A DNA stretch of 64,000 nucleotides from Gracilibacillus salinarum. GTDB lineage: Bacteria; Bacillota; Bacilli; Bacillales; Amphibacillaceae. Shown piece by piece: positions 45,674-54,032 of the stretch; positions within the stretch are counted from its first letter, which is position 1, and every line of letters begins with the position of its first letter. The notes beneath the pieces are model-generated. The model saw only the letters and a list, made by a program, of their open reading frames with translations. It was not told the DNA's origin and made no database searches. Location of the stretch: assembly GCF_022919575.1 (NCBI RefSeq), contig NZ_CP095071.1:496001-560000 (forward strand). The letters are read 5' to 3'. Both the position numbers and the translations under genes were made by a program.

Positions 45674-46006
45674 ATGAATGATCGAGGTAATATAAAATGG
45701 GCATCTTTAATGTTACCGGAGCACGTAAAGATGTTGCAAGATTTTTTTGCTGAGGAAGATTCGGTAGATCCTTCCATATTAAATGAAGCGGACTTGGCAG
45801 AGATGGAGCATACCATTCAGGAAGCCATGCACACATCCGCTGAAATTGAAATAGACTATGTCGATAATAGCATGAACAAATCGGTTACAGGTACGATTAC
45901 AAAAGCAGATGTAACAAACAGAAAGTTGGACCTGCTAACAACGAAGCAGATAAAGCAAAAATTACAGTTAAATCAGATCGTTTCTCTTCGCTTTCGACAT
46001 AAGTAA
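45674..46006 (+). CDS. YolD-like family protein
   Basis: A protein of about 110 aa of the YolD-like family (NDRGNIKWASLMLPEHVKML at the start; the C-terminal LLTTKQIKQKLQLNQIV is also typical). YolD proteins are often paired with Y-family DNA polymerases, but no such gene is adjacent here. The start is ambiguous: TTG 45671 or ATG 45674, both behind GAGGTGA. Convergent with yozE and sharing a two-way terminator. Confidence 0.82.
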   Translation: MNDRGNIKWASLMLPEHVKMLQDFFAEEDSVDPSILNEADLAEMEHTIQEAMHTSAEIEIDYVDNSMNKSVTGTITKADVTNRKLDLLTTKQIKQKLQLNQIVSLRFRHK

Positions 46007-46036
46007 AAGCCATGAGCATCACCTCATGGCTTTTCT
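46005..46036. terminator. bidirectional terminator between YolD-like gene and yozE
   Basis: AAAAGCCATGAG (46005-46016) with CTCATGGCTTTT (46023-46034). Confidence 0.85.
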
Positions 46037-46245
46037 TCTTCTATATAACTATCCCAGAGACGGTCAAATGCTGAGATCGCCTCAGGAAATGGTGTGTGCC
46101 ATTCCAAATAACGGCTAATATCATCATAATCAGCAGAATGCTTTGGAAAATCATGTTCATAAAACATCCAGTCTGCTAATTTTCTAGCATCATCTAATTG
46201 TTTATTTCCCCGATAACGCATCATAAAGTGATAAAAAGATTTCAT
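46024..46245 (-). CDS. yozE: YozE family protein (UPF0346)
   Basis: A 73-aa protein with the pattern of the YozE fold: MKSFYHFMMRYRG at the start, FPKHSADYDDISRYLEWH in the middle, FDRLWDSY near the end, the same length as B. subtilis YozE. Function unknown; small helical protein. Located 18 bases after tatC on the same strand. Confidence 0.9.
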   Translation of the reverse strand: MKSFYHFMMRYRGNKQLDDARKLADWMFYEHDFPKHSADYDDISRYLEWHTPFPEAISAFDRLWDSYIEEEKP

Positions 46246-46263
46246 TGTATTCGCCCATCCTCT

Positions 46264-47019
46264 TTATTCATTTTCCATGAATTCACGATGTTTGTCTTGT
46301 TTTTTTCGATAAACCATTCTTGATAACATGATACTGATTTCATAAAGGATAATTAGCGGAATGGCCACAACGATTTGCAAAATAAAATCTGGTGGCGAAA
46401 TCATCGTACCGATAATAACCAAAATGAAATAGCCGTATTTTCTTGTTTTTGATAAGAATTGAGGTGTAACGATCCCTAAACTCGTTAGAAACATCGTGAT
46501 TACCGGTACTTCAAAGAATACAGCAAATGGTAAGGTCACTCGAAAAATAAAACGGAAATAATTCTCGACTGTAAACATCGTTTCAAACATTCCATCATTT
46601 AACGACAGAACAAATGGTAAGATCAGTTTGATAAAAATATAGTAGCCGAATGCAAGTCCTGCTAAAAATAATAGAAATACAACTGGAATATAAATTAACG
46701 AAAGTTGTTGCTCACGCTTCGTTAAACCAGGCCTGACAAAAAACCATATTTGGATGCAAAGAAAAGGTAATGTTCCAGCAAGTGCCACAATAAAGGCAAT
46801 CATAAAGATAACCCAAATAATTTCTTCAGGTGAGATGAGATTGAGTGTTATGTCTATATCATTCAGGAAGAAATTACGAATATCATCTACAAAGTACAAC
46901 CCGCCGATAAAAAATAATATAAAAATAAAGGCTGTCCATAATAAACGATTTCGTAATTCGGCAAAGTGTTCGAGATAACCCATCTCTTTTTCATTTGGTA
47001 ATGATTTATCTTCCTCCAT
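46264..47019 (-). CDS. tatC: Sec-independent protein translocase TatC
   Basis: A 251-aa membrane protein with six helices that recognises twin-arginine signal peptides. The N-terminal cytoplasmic region (GYLEHFAELRNRLLWT) and the loop WFFVRPGLTKREQ are the conserved TatC features. ATG 47019 is chosen (AAGGG nine bases upstream) over TTG 47025. It lies downstream of two tandem tatA genes, forming a compact translocase cluster. Confidence 0.95.
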   Translation of the reverse strand: MEEDKSLPNEKEMGYLEHFAELRNRLLWTAFIFILFFIGGLYFVDDIRNFFLNDIDITLNLISPEEIIWVIFMIAFIVALAGTLPFLCIQIWFFVRPGLTKREQQLSLIYIPVVFLLFLAGLAFGYYIFIKLILPFVLSLNDGMFETMFTVENYFRFIFRVTLPFAVFFEVPVITMFLTSLGIVTPQFLSKTRKYGYFILVIIGTMISPPDFILQIVVAIPLIILYEISIMLSRMVYRKKQDKHREFMENE

Positions 47020-47058
47020 TTTCAACGTCCCTTCATCGTCAGACAGTGTACCAAAGGC

Positions 47059-47095
47059 AATCCCTGTTTCAAAAAAGAAACAGGGATTCTACGTT
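47059..47095 (-). terminator. hairpin between tatA and tatC
   Basis: AATCCCTGTTTC (47059-47070) with GAAACAGGGATT (47077-47088), loop of six. The U-run is weak, so it may attenuate rather than end transcription into tatC. Confidence 0.5.
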
Positions 47096-47145
47096 TCCTA
47101 TGTAAGTAACCGAAACATTCCGGCCACGTTTGTACCATGCTGTTC

Positions 47146-47319
47146 TTATTTTTCTGATTTGTCCTTGTCATCATTCATGATATCATTCGTTGCCTTCTTG
47201 AATTCCCGCAGTGAACTGCCCACTGCTTTACCGATTTCCGGTAATTTAGAAGGTCCAAAAATAACTAAGGCAATGATTAATATTAAAATTAGCCCAGGAA
47301 AGCCAATATTAGATAACAT
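47146..47319 (-). CDS. tatA: twin-arginine translocase TatA (second copy)
   Basis: A 57-aa TatA/E-type pore protein: short N-terminus, helix [20 protein letters not shown], hinge [10 protein letters not shown], amphipathic helix ([14 protein letters not shown]) and charged tail. ATG 47319 (MLSNIG) follows GAGGTGAACGAC. It is nearly the same as the copy 21 bases upstream, so the pair arose by tandem duplication. Confidence 0.93.
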   Translation of the reverse strand: MLSNIGFPGLILILIIALVIFGPSKLPEIGKAVGSSLREFKKATNDIMNDDKDKSEK

Positions 47320-47340
47320 GTCGTTCACCTCATTATAGGA

Positions 47341-47526
47341 TTACTTCGTTGTATCCGTATCATTCTGTTCTTTCTCATCATCTGTCAAATCACGTGCTGA
47401 TTTTTTGAATTCCCGTAACGTGTCCCCTGTTGCTTTACCGATTTCGGGTAATTTCTTAGGTCCGAAAATGATTAAAGCAATAATCAGGATCAATATCAGT
47501 CCAGGAAAGCCAATTTGAGATAGCAT
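47341..47526 (-). CDS. tatA: twin-arginine translocase TatA (first copy)
   Basis: A 61-aa TatA/E-type protein: [20 protein letters not shown] helix, [20 protein letters not shown] and an acidic tail [16 protein letters not shown] 47526 has AAAGGGG. It differs from the second copy mainly in the tail. Bacillus usually encodes one TatA per TatC in each cluster, so a double TatA with one TatC is notable. Confidence 0.93.
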   Translation of the reverse strand: MLSQIGFPGLILILIIALIIFGPKKLPEIGKATGDTLREFKKSARDLTDDEKEQNDTDTTK

Positions 47527-47660
47527 AAATACGCGCCCCTTTACTATCAAGATCTAAATATCTTTAATGTCTCACCATAAATCCTTTATTGATGGCAGCC
47601 TCACTTTATTTCTTATCTTATCACGATTTGAATGCCTTGTCTTTATTAACGGTAAAAATA

Positions 47661-48155
47661 TTATGAATTTTTCCGATCATACGTGATGAAATAGTAGTCA
47701 TAGTTATTGTTTTCGTCTTTTATGCCTTTTTCTTTCTTCGTCTGGTGCCAGTCGGACTCATCAAATTCAGGGAAAAATGTGTCACCATCAAACGCTTCGT
47801 CAATATAGGTCATATAAATACGGTCGGCGAATGGTAATACTTGTTCGAAGATATACTCTCCACCAATTACAAACCATTCCTTGTCAGGTTGTTCTTCATT
47901 TAATTGTTGTATGTCTGCAATTGAGTGAATCACCTGACTGTTTCTAGCAGTATAATCCTTATCTCTTGTTACAATAATATTATCCCTTTTTGGAAGTGGA
48001 CCATTCATGGATTCAAATGTTTTACGCCCCATAATGATTGTTTGGTTCATCGTTACATCTTTGAAAAATTTCAGGTCCTTTGGCAGGTGCCAAGGTAAAT
48101 CATTGTCTTTGCCAATTACTCGATTACTACCCATTGCAAATAATAGTGAAATCAT
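47661..48155 (-). CDS. dfrA: dihydrofolate reductase
   Basis: A 164-aa enzyme reducing dihydrofolate to tetrahydrofolate with NADPH. Signature VIGKDNDLPWHLPKDLKFFK (about 13-32, with Asp27-type acid in PKDLKFF), IIMGRKTFESM, and WFVIGGEYIFEQVL (about 94-107). Site AAGGAGGAATAACG. Located 17 bases after thyA: both serve dTMP synthesis and folate recycling. Confidence 0.96.
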   Translation of the reverse strand: MISLLFAMGSNRVIGKDNDLPWHLPKDLKFFKDVTMNQTIIMGRKTFESMNGPLPKRDNIIVTRDKDYTARNSQVIHSIADIQQLNEEQPDKEWFVIGGEYIFEQVLPFADRIYMTYIDEAFDGDTFFPEFDESDWHQTKKEKGIKDENNNYDYYFITYDRKNS

Positions 48156-48172
48156 CGTTATTCCTCCTTACA

Positions 48173-49126
48173 TTATACAGCGACCGGTGCTTTAATTGCA
48201 GGGTGCGGTTGATAATTTTCTAACGTAATATCTTCTAGCTCGATATCAAATAACGATACACCTTCCTTAATATGTACAGAAGGTAAAGCTCTCGGTTCAC
48301 GTGATAGCTGCTCTTTCACCTGATCCATGTGGTTGGAATAAATGTGCGCGTCACCGAAAGTATGGATGAATTCCCCTGGCTCTAAACCACATTCTTGTGC
48401 TACTAAAAGTGTTAATAATGCATAACTTGCAATGTTAAATGGTACGCCTAAGAAAATATCGCCACTGCGCTGGTAAAGCTGGCAGCTTAACTTCCCGTCT
48501 GCAACATAGAATTGAAACATCGTATGGCAAGGCGGTAATGCCATCGTTGGCACATCTTCTGGGTTCCAGGCCGAAACAATATGTCTTCTTGAATACGGAT
48601 TTTGCTTGATGGCTTCTATTACTTCTTTAAATTGATCAATCGTCTCGTTTTGCGATGTTTGCCACTGTCTCCATTGCTTCCCGTAGACAGACCCAAGATT
48701 ACCATATGTTGCAGCGAATTGATCGTCTTCTACTATTTGCTTCTTAAATAGTGCCATCTGTTCATCATATTGTTGCTTGAAGGCTGGATCTGTTAGAGAA
48801 CGGTGACCAAAATCATCCATATCAGGACCTTGGTAATCCTTACTTTCGATCCAATTTTTAAATGCCCATTCATTCCAAATATTATTATTATGCTGCAACA
48901 GATAACGGATGTTCGTATCGCCTTTCATAAACCAAAGTAATTCACTGACAATTAAACGAAAAGGAACTTTTTTCGTTGTTAATAACGGAAATCCTTCAGC
49001 TAAATCAAAGCGCATTTGATGACCGAAAATGGAATATGTTCCGGTATTGGTACGGTCTTCCTTGGATGTACCTTCTTTTAATACTTTTCTACATAAATCT
49101 AAATATTGTTGTTCACTTTTTGACAT
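48173..49126 (-). CDS. thyA: thymidylate synthase
   Basis: A 317-aa ThyA making dTMP from dUMP with methylene-tetrahydrofolate. Catalytic Cys in [14 protein letters not shown] (near residue 197) and phosphate-binding [17 protein letters not shown]. It is the long form with the insertion of about 50 residues (region [20 protein letters not shown]) seen in Lactobacillus and Staphylococcus ThyA. ATG 49126 (MSKSEQQY) follows GGAAGGAAG. Operon with dfrA. Confidence 0.97.
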   Translation of the reverse strand: MSKSEQQYLDLCRKVLKEGTSKEDRTNTGTYSIFGHQMRFDLAEGFPLLTTKKVPFRLIVSELLWFMKGDTNIRYLLQHNNNIWNEWAFKNWIESKDYQGPDMDDFGHRSLTDPAFKQQYDEQMALFKKQIVEDDQFAATYGNLGSVYGKQWRQWQTSQNETIDQFKEVIEAIKQNPYSRRHIVSAWNPEDVPTMALPPCHTMFQFYVADGKLSCQLYQRSGDIFLGVPFNIASYALLTLLVAQECGLEPGEFIHTFGDAHIYSNHMDQVKEQLSREPRALPSVHIKEGVSLFDIELEDITLENYQPHPAIKAPVAV

Positions 49127-49246
49127 CAGTCGTCTTCCTTCCTCGGTACATATATTACAAATTCGTAACAAACATCACGAAAAATCATATTTCCCCCATT
49201 TTAACATAAATTTTTCGTAAGTAATAATTTCGCAAGGGGTGGTTTT

Positions 49247-50302
49247 ATGATGTTACAGGATCAATTGGCACGGGTAGTAAAACACTCCGTCGCATACAGC
49301 TTTGCATTTAGCCAACCTTTTATCTTTTATATTGATGCTTATCCAATGATGCAAAACGATGTGTTAGAACAGGCTGACATCAAGTATGGTATGCAGCATG
49401 AAGCTGTTCGCATGCTTCAGCATAAATTGCAAAAATTATCGTACTATGACTCATCGGTTGATGGAGAATTTGGGATTCTAACGGAATATGCGCTAAAGAA
49501 ATTTCAGCAAGACAACTTCCTTGAACAGACAGGCAAATCGGATAAAAAGACGATTCAGGCAATACTAGACAAAGAAGAGCATTATTACCAAAAACGTTTA
49601 ACAAAAAGCGACCTTGTATTCTCTATGGGAGAAAGCAGCCAGCAAGTATTACACATACAGGAAGCTTTATTGTACTTCGGCTATTACCGCGCCAATCTGG
49701 ACGGAATATATGGTGAGAAAACGGAAGCAGCTATTGAAGCCTATAAGCAGGATAAAGGGCGTGAAATACACCATATCGAAGCAGAAGTAAAGGAAGAAAA
49801 GGTCGAAGCAAGACAAATCGCAGCAGTAGAAGTAGTTAATGAGCAAGCACAATCAACGGAACCTGCTAAGGCTGATTCAGAGCCAGGCGAGGAAAAAGAA
49901 AAAACAACAAAGAAAATGGCTCCTGCTAAAAACACTGTTACTGTCAGTGGCGTTGTGGCTACTGCCAAGAACTATATGGGAACTCCATATGTTTGGGGCG
50001 GTACCTCTACTTCTGGATTTGATTGCAGCGGTTATTTGCAATACGTATTCCAACAGCTTGGTGTATCGTTACCACGTACCGTCAGTGACATGTGGAACGC
50101 TACGAAACCAGTTGATCAGCCAGCAGTTGGAGATATAGTCTTCTTCCAAACATATAAGCCAGGTCCATCTCATGCTGGTATTTATATTGGTAACGGCCAA
50201 TTTATCCATGCCGGAGAATCCAACGGTGTGGCAATCAGTGAGATGGATAACAGCTATTGGTCTCCACGATACTTAGGTGCAAAGCGGGTTCAGCTACAAT
50301 AG
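49247..50302 (+). CDS. NlpC/P60 cell-wall endopeptidase with two peptidoglycan-binding domains
   Basis: A 351-aa protein. Two PG_binding_1 repeats (about 47-105, VRMLQHKLQKLSYYDSSVDG, and 122-175, VLHIQEALLYFGYYRANLDG), an acidic Glu/Ala linker (about 180-225), and a C-terminal NlpC/P60 domain with Cys in GFDCSGYLQYVF and His in PSHAGIYIGNGQFIHAG. It probably cuts D-Glu-meso-DAP bonds in stem peptides. The N-terminus has a short hydrophobic stretch (AYSFAFSQPFIFYI) but no clear signal cleavage site. Its stop overlaps the convergent DUF72 gene by 9 bases. Confidence 0.88.
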   Translation: MMLQDQLARVVKHSVAYSFAFSQPFIFYIDAYPMMQNDVLEQADIKYGMQHEAVRMLQHKLQKLSYYDSSVDGEFGILTEYALKKFQQDNFLEQTGKSDKKTIQAILDKEEHYYQKRLTKSDLVFSMGESSQQVLHIQEALLYFGYYRANLDGIYGEKTEAAIEAYKQDKGREIHHIEAEVKEEKVEARQIAAVEVVNEQAQSTEPAKADSEPGEEKEKTTKKMAPAKNTVTVSGVVATAKNYMGTPYVWGGTSTSGFDCSGYLQYVFQQLGVSLPRTVSDMWNATKPVDQPAVGDIVFFQTYKPGPSHAGIYIGNGQFIHAGESNGVAISEMDNSYWSPRYLGAKRVQLQ

Positions 50303-51145
50303 ATCAAAAAAGTCTATTTGTTTTGGATGTAATCCTTCATAATTAATATCTAATAGTGTTAACAGCTGTTTAGCATTATCTGCTGCGTCCCCACCTGAAT
50401 TATTATTGAACAGAATCGTAATCTCGCTCACCTGCTTTTTAAGTAATTGAATGCGTTCTGCCCATTGTTGTAACTCTGTTTCATTGTAACGATAGAGAAA
50501 ACGAACTGCACGCCAATCTTCTTGACCGTGGTTATTCCATCCATGGACATTTCTCCCATGGAAACGAATTAACGCACGGTCATTTGTTGTGTCGGTGACA
50601 ATCGGAATCGATCCTTGTCCAGCTTGTGGTTCGTCACAGATTGTATGTGTTACCTGCAATTGTTTAAGGAAATCTATCGTTTCTTGCTGGTGACCTTCAT
50701 ACCAGGAGCGATTCCGAAATTCTATTGCAGTCGGGATATCCCCCATCCATTGCCTGATTTTTTTAAGTTTTTCAATATGCCGTTGTTGGACATCAAACCA
50801 TGGCGGAAATTGAAAAAGCACACTATTTAATTTGCCTGCTTCGATTACTGGTTGTATAGATGTAATAAACGCTTTTACTATTTCTTTTGCTTCACGATTT
50901 GTTATTTTTTTTCGATCGTGCCCAGTTATGGTTTGGAACGCTTTTATTACAAAGGAGAAATTATCAGGCGTCTCCTCTACCCACTTTTGATAATTAGTTT
51001 GAGACTGAATAGCATAAAAAGAACTGTCGATTTCTACTACTGGAAAATGCGAACTGTACGATTTCAATTTTTGATTTCTTTCATTACTAGATTTATATAA
51101 AGTTGGGTGATCTCCCCATCCTGTTAACCCTATCAAAACAGTCAT
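50294..51145 (-). CDS. DUF72 family protein
   Basis: A 283-aa TIM-barrel-like protein of the DUF72 family (YecE/YunF): IGLTGWGDHPTLY at the start, FPVVEIDSSFYAIQ, NFSFVIKAF, VLFQFPPWF, AIEFRNRSWY and FHGRNVHGW. Biochemical role unknown. ATG 51145 (MTVLIG) has GAGGTGG; the frame continues to 51229 without a start signal. Confidence 0.88.
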   Translation of the reverse strand: MTVLIGLTGWGDHPTLYKSSNERNQKLKSYSSHFPVVEIDSSFYAIQSQTNYQKWVEETPDNFSFVIKAFQTITGHDRKKITNREAKEIVKAFITSIQPVIEAGKLNSVLFQFPPWFDVQQRHIEKLKKIRQWMGDIPTAIEFRNRSWYEGHQQETIDFLKQLQVTHTICDEPQAGQGSIPIVTDTTNDRALIRFHGRNVHGWNNHGQEDWRAVRFLYRYNETELQQWAERIQLLKKQVSEITILFNNNSGGDAADNAKQLLTLLDINYEGLHPKQIDFFDLL

Positions 51146-51240
51146 TTCTTCCACCTCACATCCTTCTACATTACCATTTTTTTCGAGTGATGAAAAGGTT
51201 TTAATCGTTGCAGCTAAAGGAATTTTCACCTATCTATATG

Positions 51241-51269
51241 TTGACGTTTTTGGAAATATAAGCTATAGT
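51241..51269 (+). promoter_or_regulatory. promoter of cold-shock gene
   Basis: TTGACG (51241-51246), 17 bp, TATAGT (51264-51269). It implies a leader of about 160 nt before the csp start, as is typical of cold-shock mRNAs. The leader contains a small hairpin CACGT-tat-ACGTG (51399-51411). Confidence 0.7.
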
Positions 51270-51435
51270 TAATGACAAGCAAAGAAGATGTTTTGGGTTC
51301 ATTATTATCTGGTAGCTTCTATAGAAGTAAATGGATTGGTGATCCTATACTTCTGTGGTTGCTACCTTTTTCGTGATTCCCCATCTTGTTTGTATTACCA
51401 CGTTATACGTGAAAGCTTTTAGGAGGAAAGATAAC

Positions 51436-51636
51436 ATGGAAAACGGTACAGTAAAATGGTTCAATGCTGAGAAAGGCTATGGTTTCATTCAATTAGAAGA
51501 AGGCAATGATGTGTTTGTACATTATTCCGCTATCCAACAAGAAGGTTTCAAAACTTTAGAAGAAGGCCAGGAAGTCACATTCGAAATCGTCGAAGGTGAA
51601 AGAGGCCCACAAGCAGCTAACGTAGAAAAAAAATAA
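51436..51636 (+). CDS. cold-shock protein (CspA/CspB family)
   Basis: A 66-aa single-strand nucleic acid chaperone. RNP1 is KGYGFIQ and RNP2 is VFVHYSAI, after the usual [11 protein letters not shown] start. ATG 51436 has AGGAGGAAAG; the open frame extends further upstream but without conservation. The long leader and the terminator after the stop make it a single-gene unit. Confidence 0.97.
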   Translation: MENGTVKWFNAEKGYGFIQLEEGNDVFVHYSAIQQEGFKTLEEGQEVTFEIVEGERGPQAANVEKK

Positions 51637-51648
51637 AATAAATATACC

Positions 51649-51679
51649 AAAGGCGATGATCACAATCATCGCCTTTTTA
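51649..51679 (+). terminator. terminator after csp
   Basis: AAAGGCGATGAT with ATCATCGCCTTT, T5. Confidence 0.85.
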
Positions 51680-51751
51680 TAATAAGCAAAAACGTTTACT
51701 ATTGCCTCTAAATAAGGATCACCAAAAATGTCAATAAATAAAAGTGCTGGT

Positions 51752-52107
51752 TCTGATAATACGAATTATGTCAACTGGAAGCTATATCGATATGACCATT
51801 TTGAAATATTTTACTTGCTTAGGTGAAGCTCTGCAAACTAAAAGCAGTGCTTCTAAGCATTATATTCAAGTATTAGTGTAGGATGAACACTCATGTATAC
51901 CCTCGAAATACTATATTCTGCGAAAGTTGCAGAGCTCTAATCATTTGCTTCAGCCATGCCCAGCAGGACGCGGAGTGGTTAGTAGAAAGTCTCCTTGCAC
52001 ATGAATCATTTCAAAATAAACACTACGCAGCTAGAAATAATCCGTATTATAGGACCCTGATATGTTTTTAAGTTCGTACAACCGGGCGGGATTATGCTCG
52101 GTTTTTC
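51752..52107. repeat. structured intergenic repeat element, copy 4 (degenerate)
   Basis: Terminal repeats CTGATAATACGAATTATGTC (about 51752-51771) and AATAATCCGTATTATAGGA (52036-52054). The TATGG/CCATA core of the other copies is TACG-/CCGTA here, so one substitution appears on both sides. Body words GCCCAGCAGGACGCGGAGTG and AAAAGCAGTGCTTCTAAGCA remain, but the modules are eroded. It ends in hairpin ACCGGGCGGGATTATGCTCGGT with T5 at 52081-52107. The gap 51637-52273 has no gene apart from this element and short AT-rich spacers. Confidence 0.7.
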
Positions 52108-52273
52108 TTTTAGCAAAATGGATATATGCATTACCGGTACGTCTGGCAAGTAATTTCTTGTTTTATTGTAAGGCTGACATAATGGAACGTTACCATTTAC
52201 TTTCTTATAGTAAATGTGGTATTTTTATTAATTGACAACACTGATTATAATGAATGGAAGGTTGGAAACAAAT

Positions 52274-52957
52274 TTGACTAATGAATTATTATGGATATTA
52301 TTTGCTCTCTTAAATTTTGCCATACTGATCGTCATGTACAGAATTTTTGGCAAAGCTGGATTATTTGTTTGGATTGGGATGTCTACCGTCATTGCCAATA
52401 TTCAAGTAATCAAAACAGTAGAAATGCTTGGATTAATTGCTACATTGGGAAACATCACCTATGGAACGATTTTTCTGGCCACTGATATACTGAATGAGAA
52501 TCACGGTAAAAAAGAAGCAAAAAAAGCGGTTTGGCTCGGTTTTGCTTCATTGCTTATTATGACCATTGTCATGCAGGTCGTATTGCGGTTTACACCCCAC
52601 GCAAGTGACATTTCGCAAGAAGCATTAGAAACTATTTTTGAAATTGTACCAAACATTGCACTGGGAAGTATGGCTGCATTTGTCATCAGTCAGTACTTGG
52701 ACGTATGGATTTACAGTAAGATTAAAAAATTACTACCATCTGAGCGGATGCTCTGGATAAGAAATAATGGTAGTACGATGATTAGTCAATTTGTTGATAC
52801 GTTAGTGTTCTGTTCGATCGCATTTTATGATTTACATGATTTTGATGTCTGGTTGGAGATTTTATTGACGACATATGTGATCAAATTTGCTGTCGCAGCA
52901 TTAGATACACCATTTTTATATATGGCAAAGAAAATCAAACCAAAACTTAATGAGTAA
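52274..52957 (+). CDS. ypdP: queuosine precursor transporter family (VUT/YhhQ-like)
   Basis: A 227-aa membrane protein with six hydrophobic helices. Family motifs: VIANIQVIKTVEMLGLIATLGN, TYGTIFLATDILNE-GKKEAKKAV and IVPNIALGSMAAFVISQYLD. This family is thought to import queuine precursors such as preQ1. TTG 52274 (MTNELLW) fits related N-termini; ATG 52250 and TTG 52232 are in frame. It is followed after 12 bases by an RNase H-like gene, the same neighbour as in B. subtilis ypdP-ypdQ. Confidence 0.85.
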   Translation: MTNELLWILFALLNFAILIVMYRIFGKAGLFVWIGMSTVIANIQVIKTVEMLGLIATLGNITYGTIFLATDILNENHGKKEAKKAVWLGFASLLIMTIVMQVVLRFTPHASDISQEALETIFEIVPNIALGSMAAFVISQYLDVWIYSKIKKLLPSERMLWIRNNGSTMISQFVDTLVFCSIAFYDLHDFDVWLEILLTTYVIKFAVAALDTPFLYMAKKIKPKLNE

Positions 52958-52969
52958 GGGGTATATGGG

Positions 52970-53365
52970 ATGATTGAAGTATACACAGATGGGGCAAGCA
53001 AAGGAAACCCCGGTCCTAGCGGAGTCGGTATTTATATCAAAAAAGGGGCACAACATTGGGAACAATCACATTATATCGGTGAATACTCGAATCATGAGGC
53101 AGAATTTATCGCTGTTATCAAAGCATTGGAATGGTGCCAGCACCAATTTTCGGATGAGATTGTGTCTTGCCGATCGGATGCAAAAGTGGTTGTAGACGCT
53201 ATTGAGAAAGAAGTGGTACGAAACAGTCAGTACCAGCCATACGTCAATCAGATTATCCAGCTGGCTGCTGTTTTCCCCTATTTCTTTATGAAATGGATTC
53301 CGGAGAAACAGAATAAACATGCAGATGTACTAGCCCGGAACGCGATAGCAAAGGGCCGTTATTAA
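52970..53365 (+). CDS. ypdQ: RNase HI-like protein (YpdQ type)
   Basis: A 131-aa protein of the RNase H fold. Catalytic acids are visible: YTDGASKGNPGPSG (Asp7), a Glu in NHEAEFIAVIKALEW (near 46), Asp in VSCRSDAKVVVDAI (near 70) and the C-terminal NKHADVLARNAI Asp. It would cut RNA in RNA-DNA hybrids, though proteins of this branch are poorly studied. Operon with the transporter upstream; stop overlaps the convergent gene by 4 bases. Confidence 0.88.
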   Translation: MIEVYTDGASKGNPGPSGVGIYIKKGAQHWEQSHYIGEYSNHEAEFIAVIKALEWCQHQFSDEIVSCRSDAKVVVDAIEKEVVRNSQYQPYVNQIIQLAAVFPYFFMKWIPEKQNKHADVLARNAIAKGRY

Positions 53366-53637
53366 TGCATTAAGTCATTTTGCTTTAAGAGTAGGATGGC
53401 TTCTTTTTTAGTCTCGATTTGATGAAGTTCAAATAATTCTAACAAACTAATATAAAAACTGCGATCAAACGTCATTTGAATCTGCAACGTGAATGAGATC
53501 GCTAATTTGGCATGGATAATAGAAGTATTGGTATATTTATGGCCAAAATAAATAAAATGAACCTCTTCATCGGTTAACTTAAATCCTTTTGTCCATAAAT
53601 TTTCTAAAAAATATGCCAGCTGTTCACTATTCTTCAC
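53362..53637 (-). CDS. conserved hypothetical protein (DUF6123-like)
   Basis: A 91-aa protein with no signal peptide or clear motif. The pattern LAYFLENLWTKGFKLTDEEV and FIYFGHKYTNTS recalls a small uncharacterised family in bacilli that I remember as DUF6123; that label is tentative. No strong ribosome site is seen before the ATG. Convergent with the RNase H-like gene. Confidence 0.6.
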   Translation of the reverse strand: MKNSEQLAYFLENLWTKGFKLTDEEVHFIYFGHKYTNTSIIHAKLAISFTLQIQMTFDRSFYISLLELFELHQIETKKEAILLLKQNDLMH

Positions 53638-54005
53638 ATTAATCCCCCGCTCGTTCTTCTCTGTCTAATTACGTATAAATACTCTAAGGCTAGTATAGAT
53701 ATTTTAACACTAATCGTCTAGTTTTCTTTTTCATTTACAGCATTCGGCAGACAAATAATTTATCACGGCACTAACCGTCCGTAATCCCTCCCACTTCAAG
53801 ATTCGATAAATAAATACGGATGATAACTTCCTGATAAGTCTCGCTTTATTAGACGGATGCTATCGGAAAAGTACTTTAATTTCACGATTAAACGCATCCG
53901 AATAAAAAGGGTAAGTGAACAGAGGATCTCATCTAATGTTTGGCCCTCCAGAGCCAGCCAATTAAAAGTATTCTGATAATACAATTAATCCCAGCTATAA
54001 AAGTA
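53638..54005. other. intergenic region without recognisable gene
   Basis: About 370 bases between two minus-strand genes. The one open frame (minus strand, 53796-53984) lacks a ribosome site and resembles nothing. A weak long-range inverted repeat, CGGATGC (53854-53860) / GCATCCG (53894-53900), is present. No copy of the structured element was seen. Confidence 0.5.
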
Positions 54006-54032
54006 AAAAGGCAAGTATCTACTTGCCTTTAT
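54006..54032. terminator. terminator after ypsC
   Basis: AAAGGCAAGTA with TACTTGCCTTT; overlaps the ypsC stop codon. Confidence 0.8.

Noticed and set aside
51883..52071. 62-aa plus-strand reading frame inside repeat copy 4
   Set aside because: It lies wholly within the degenerate repeat, has no ribosome site and reads as repeat-derived sequence.
53796..53984. 62-aa minus-strand reading frame
   Set aside because: No ribosome binding site, no recognisable pattern and no conserved neighbour relation; probably chance.
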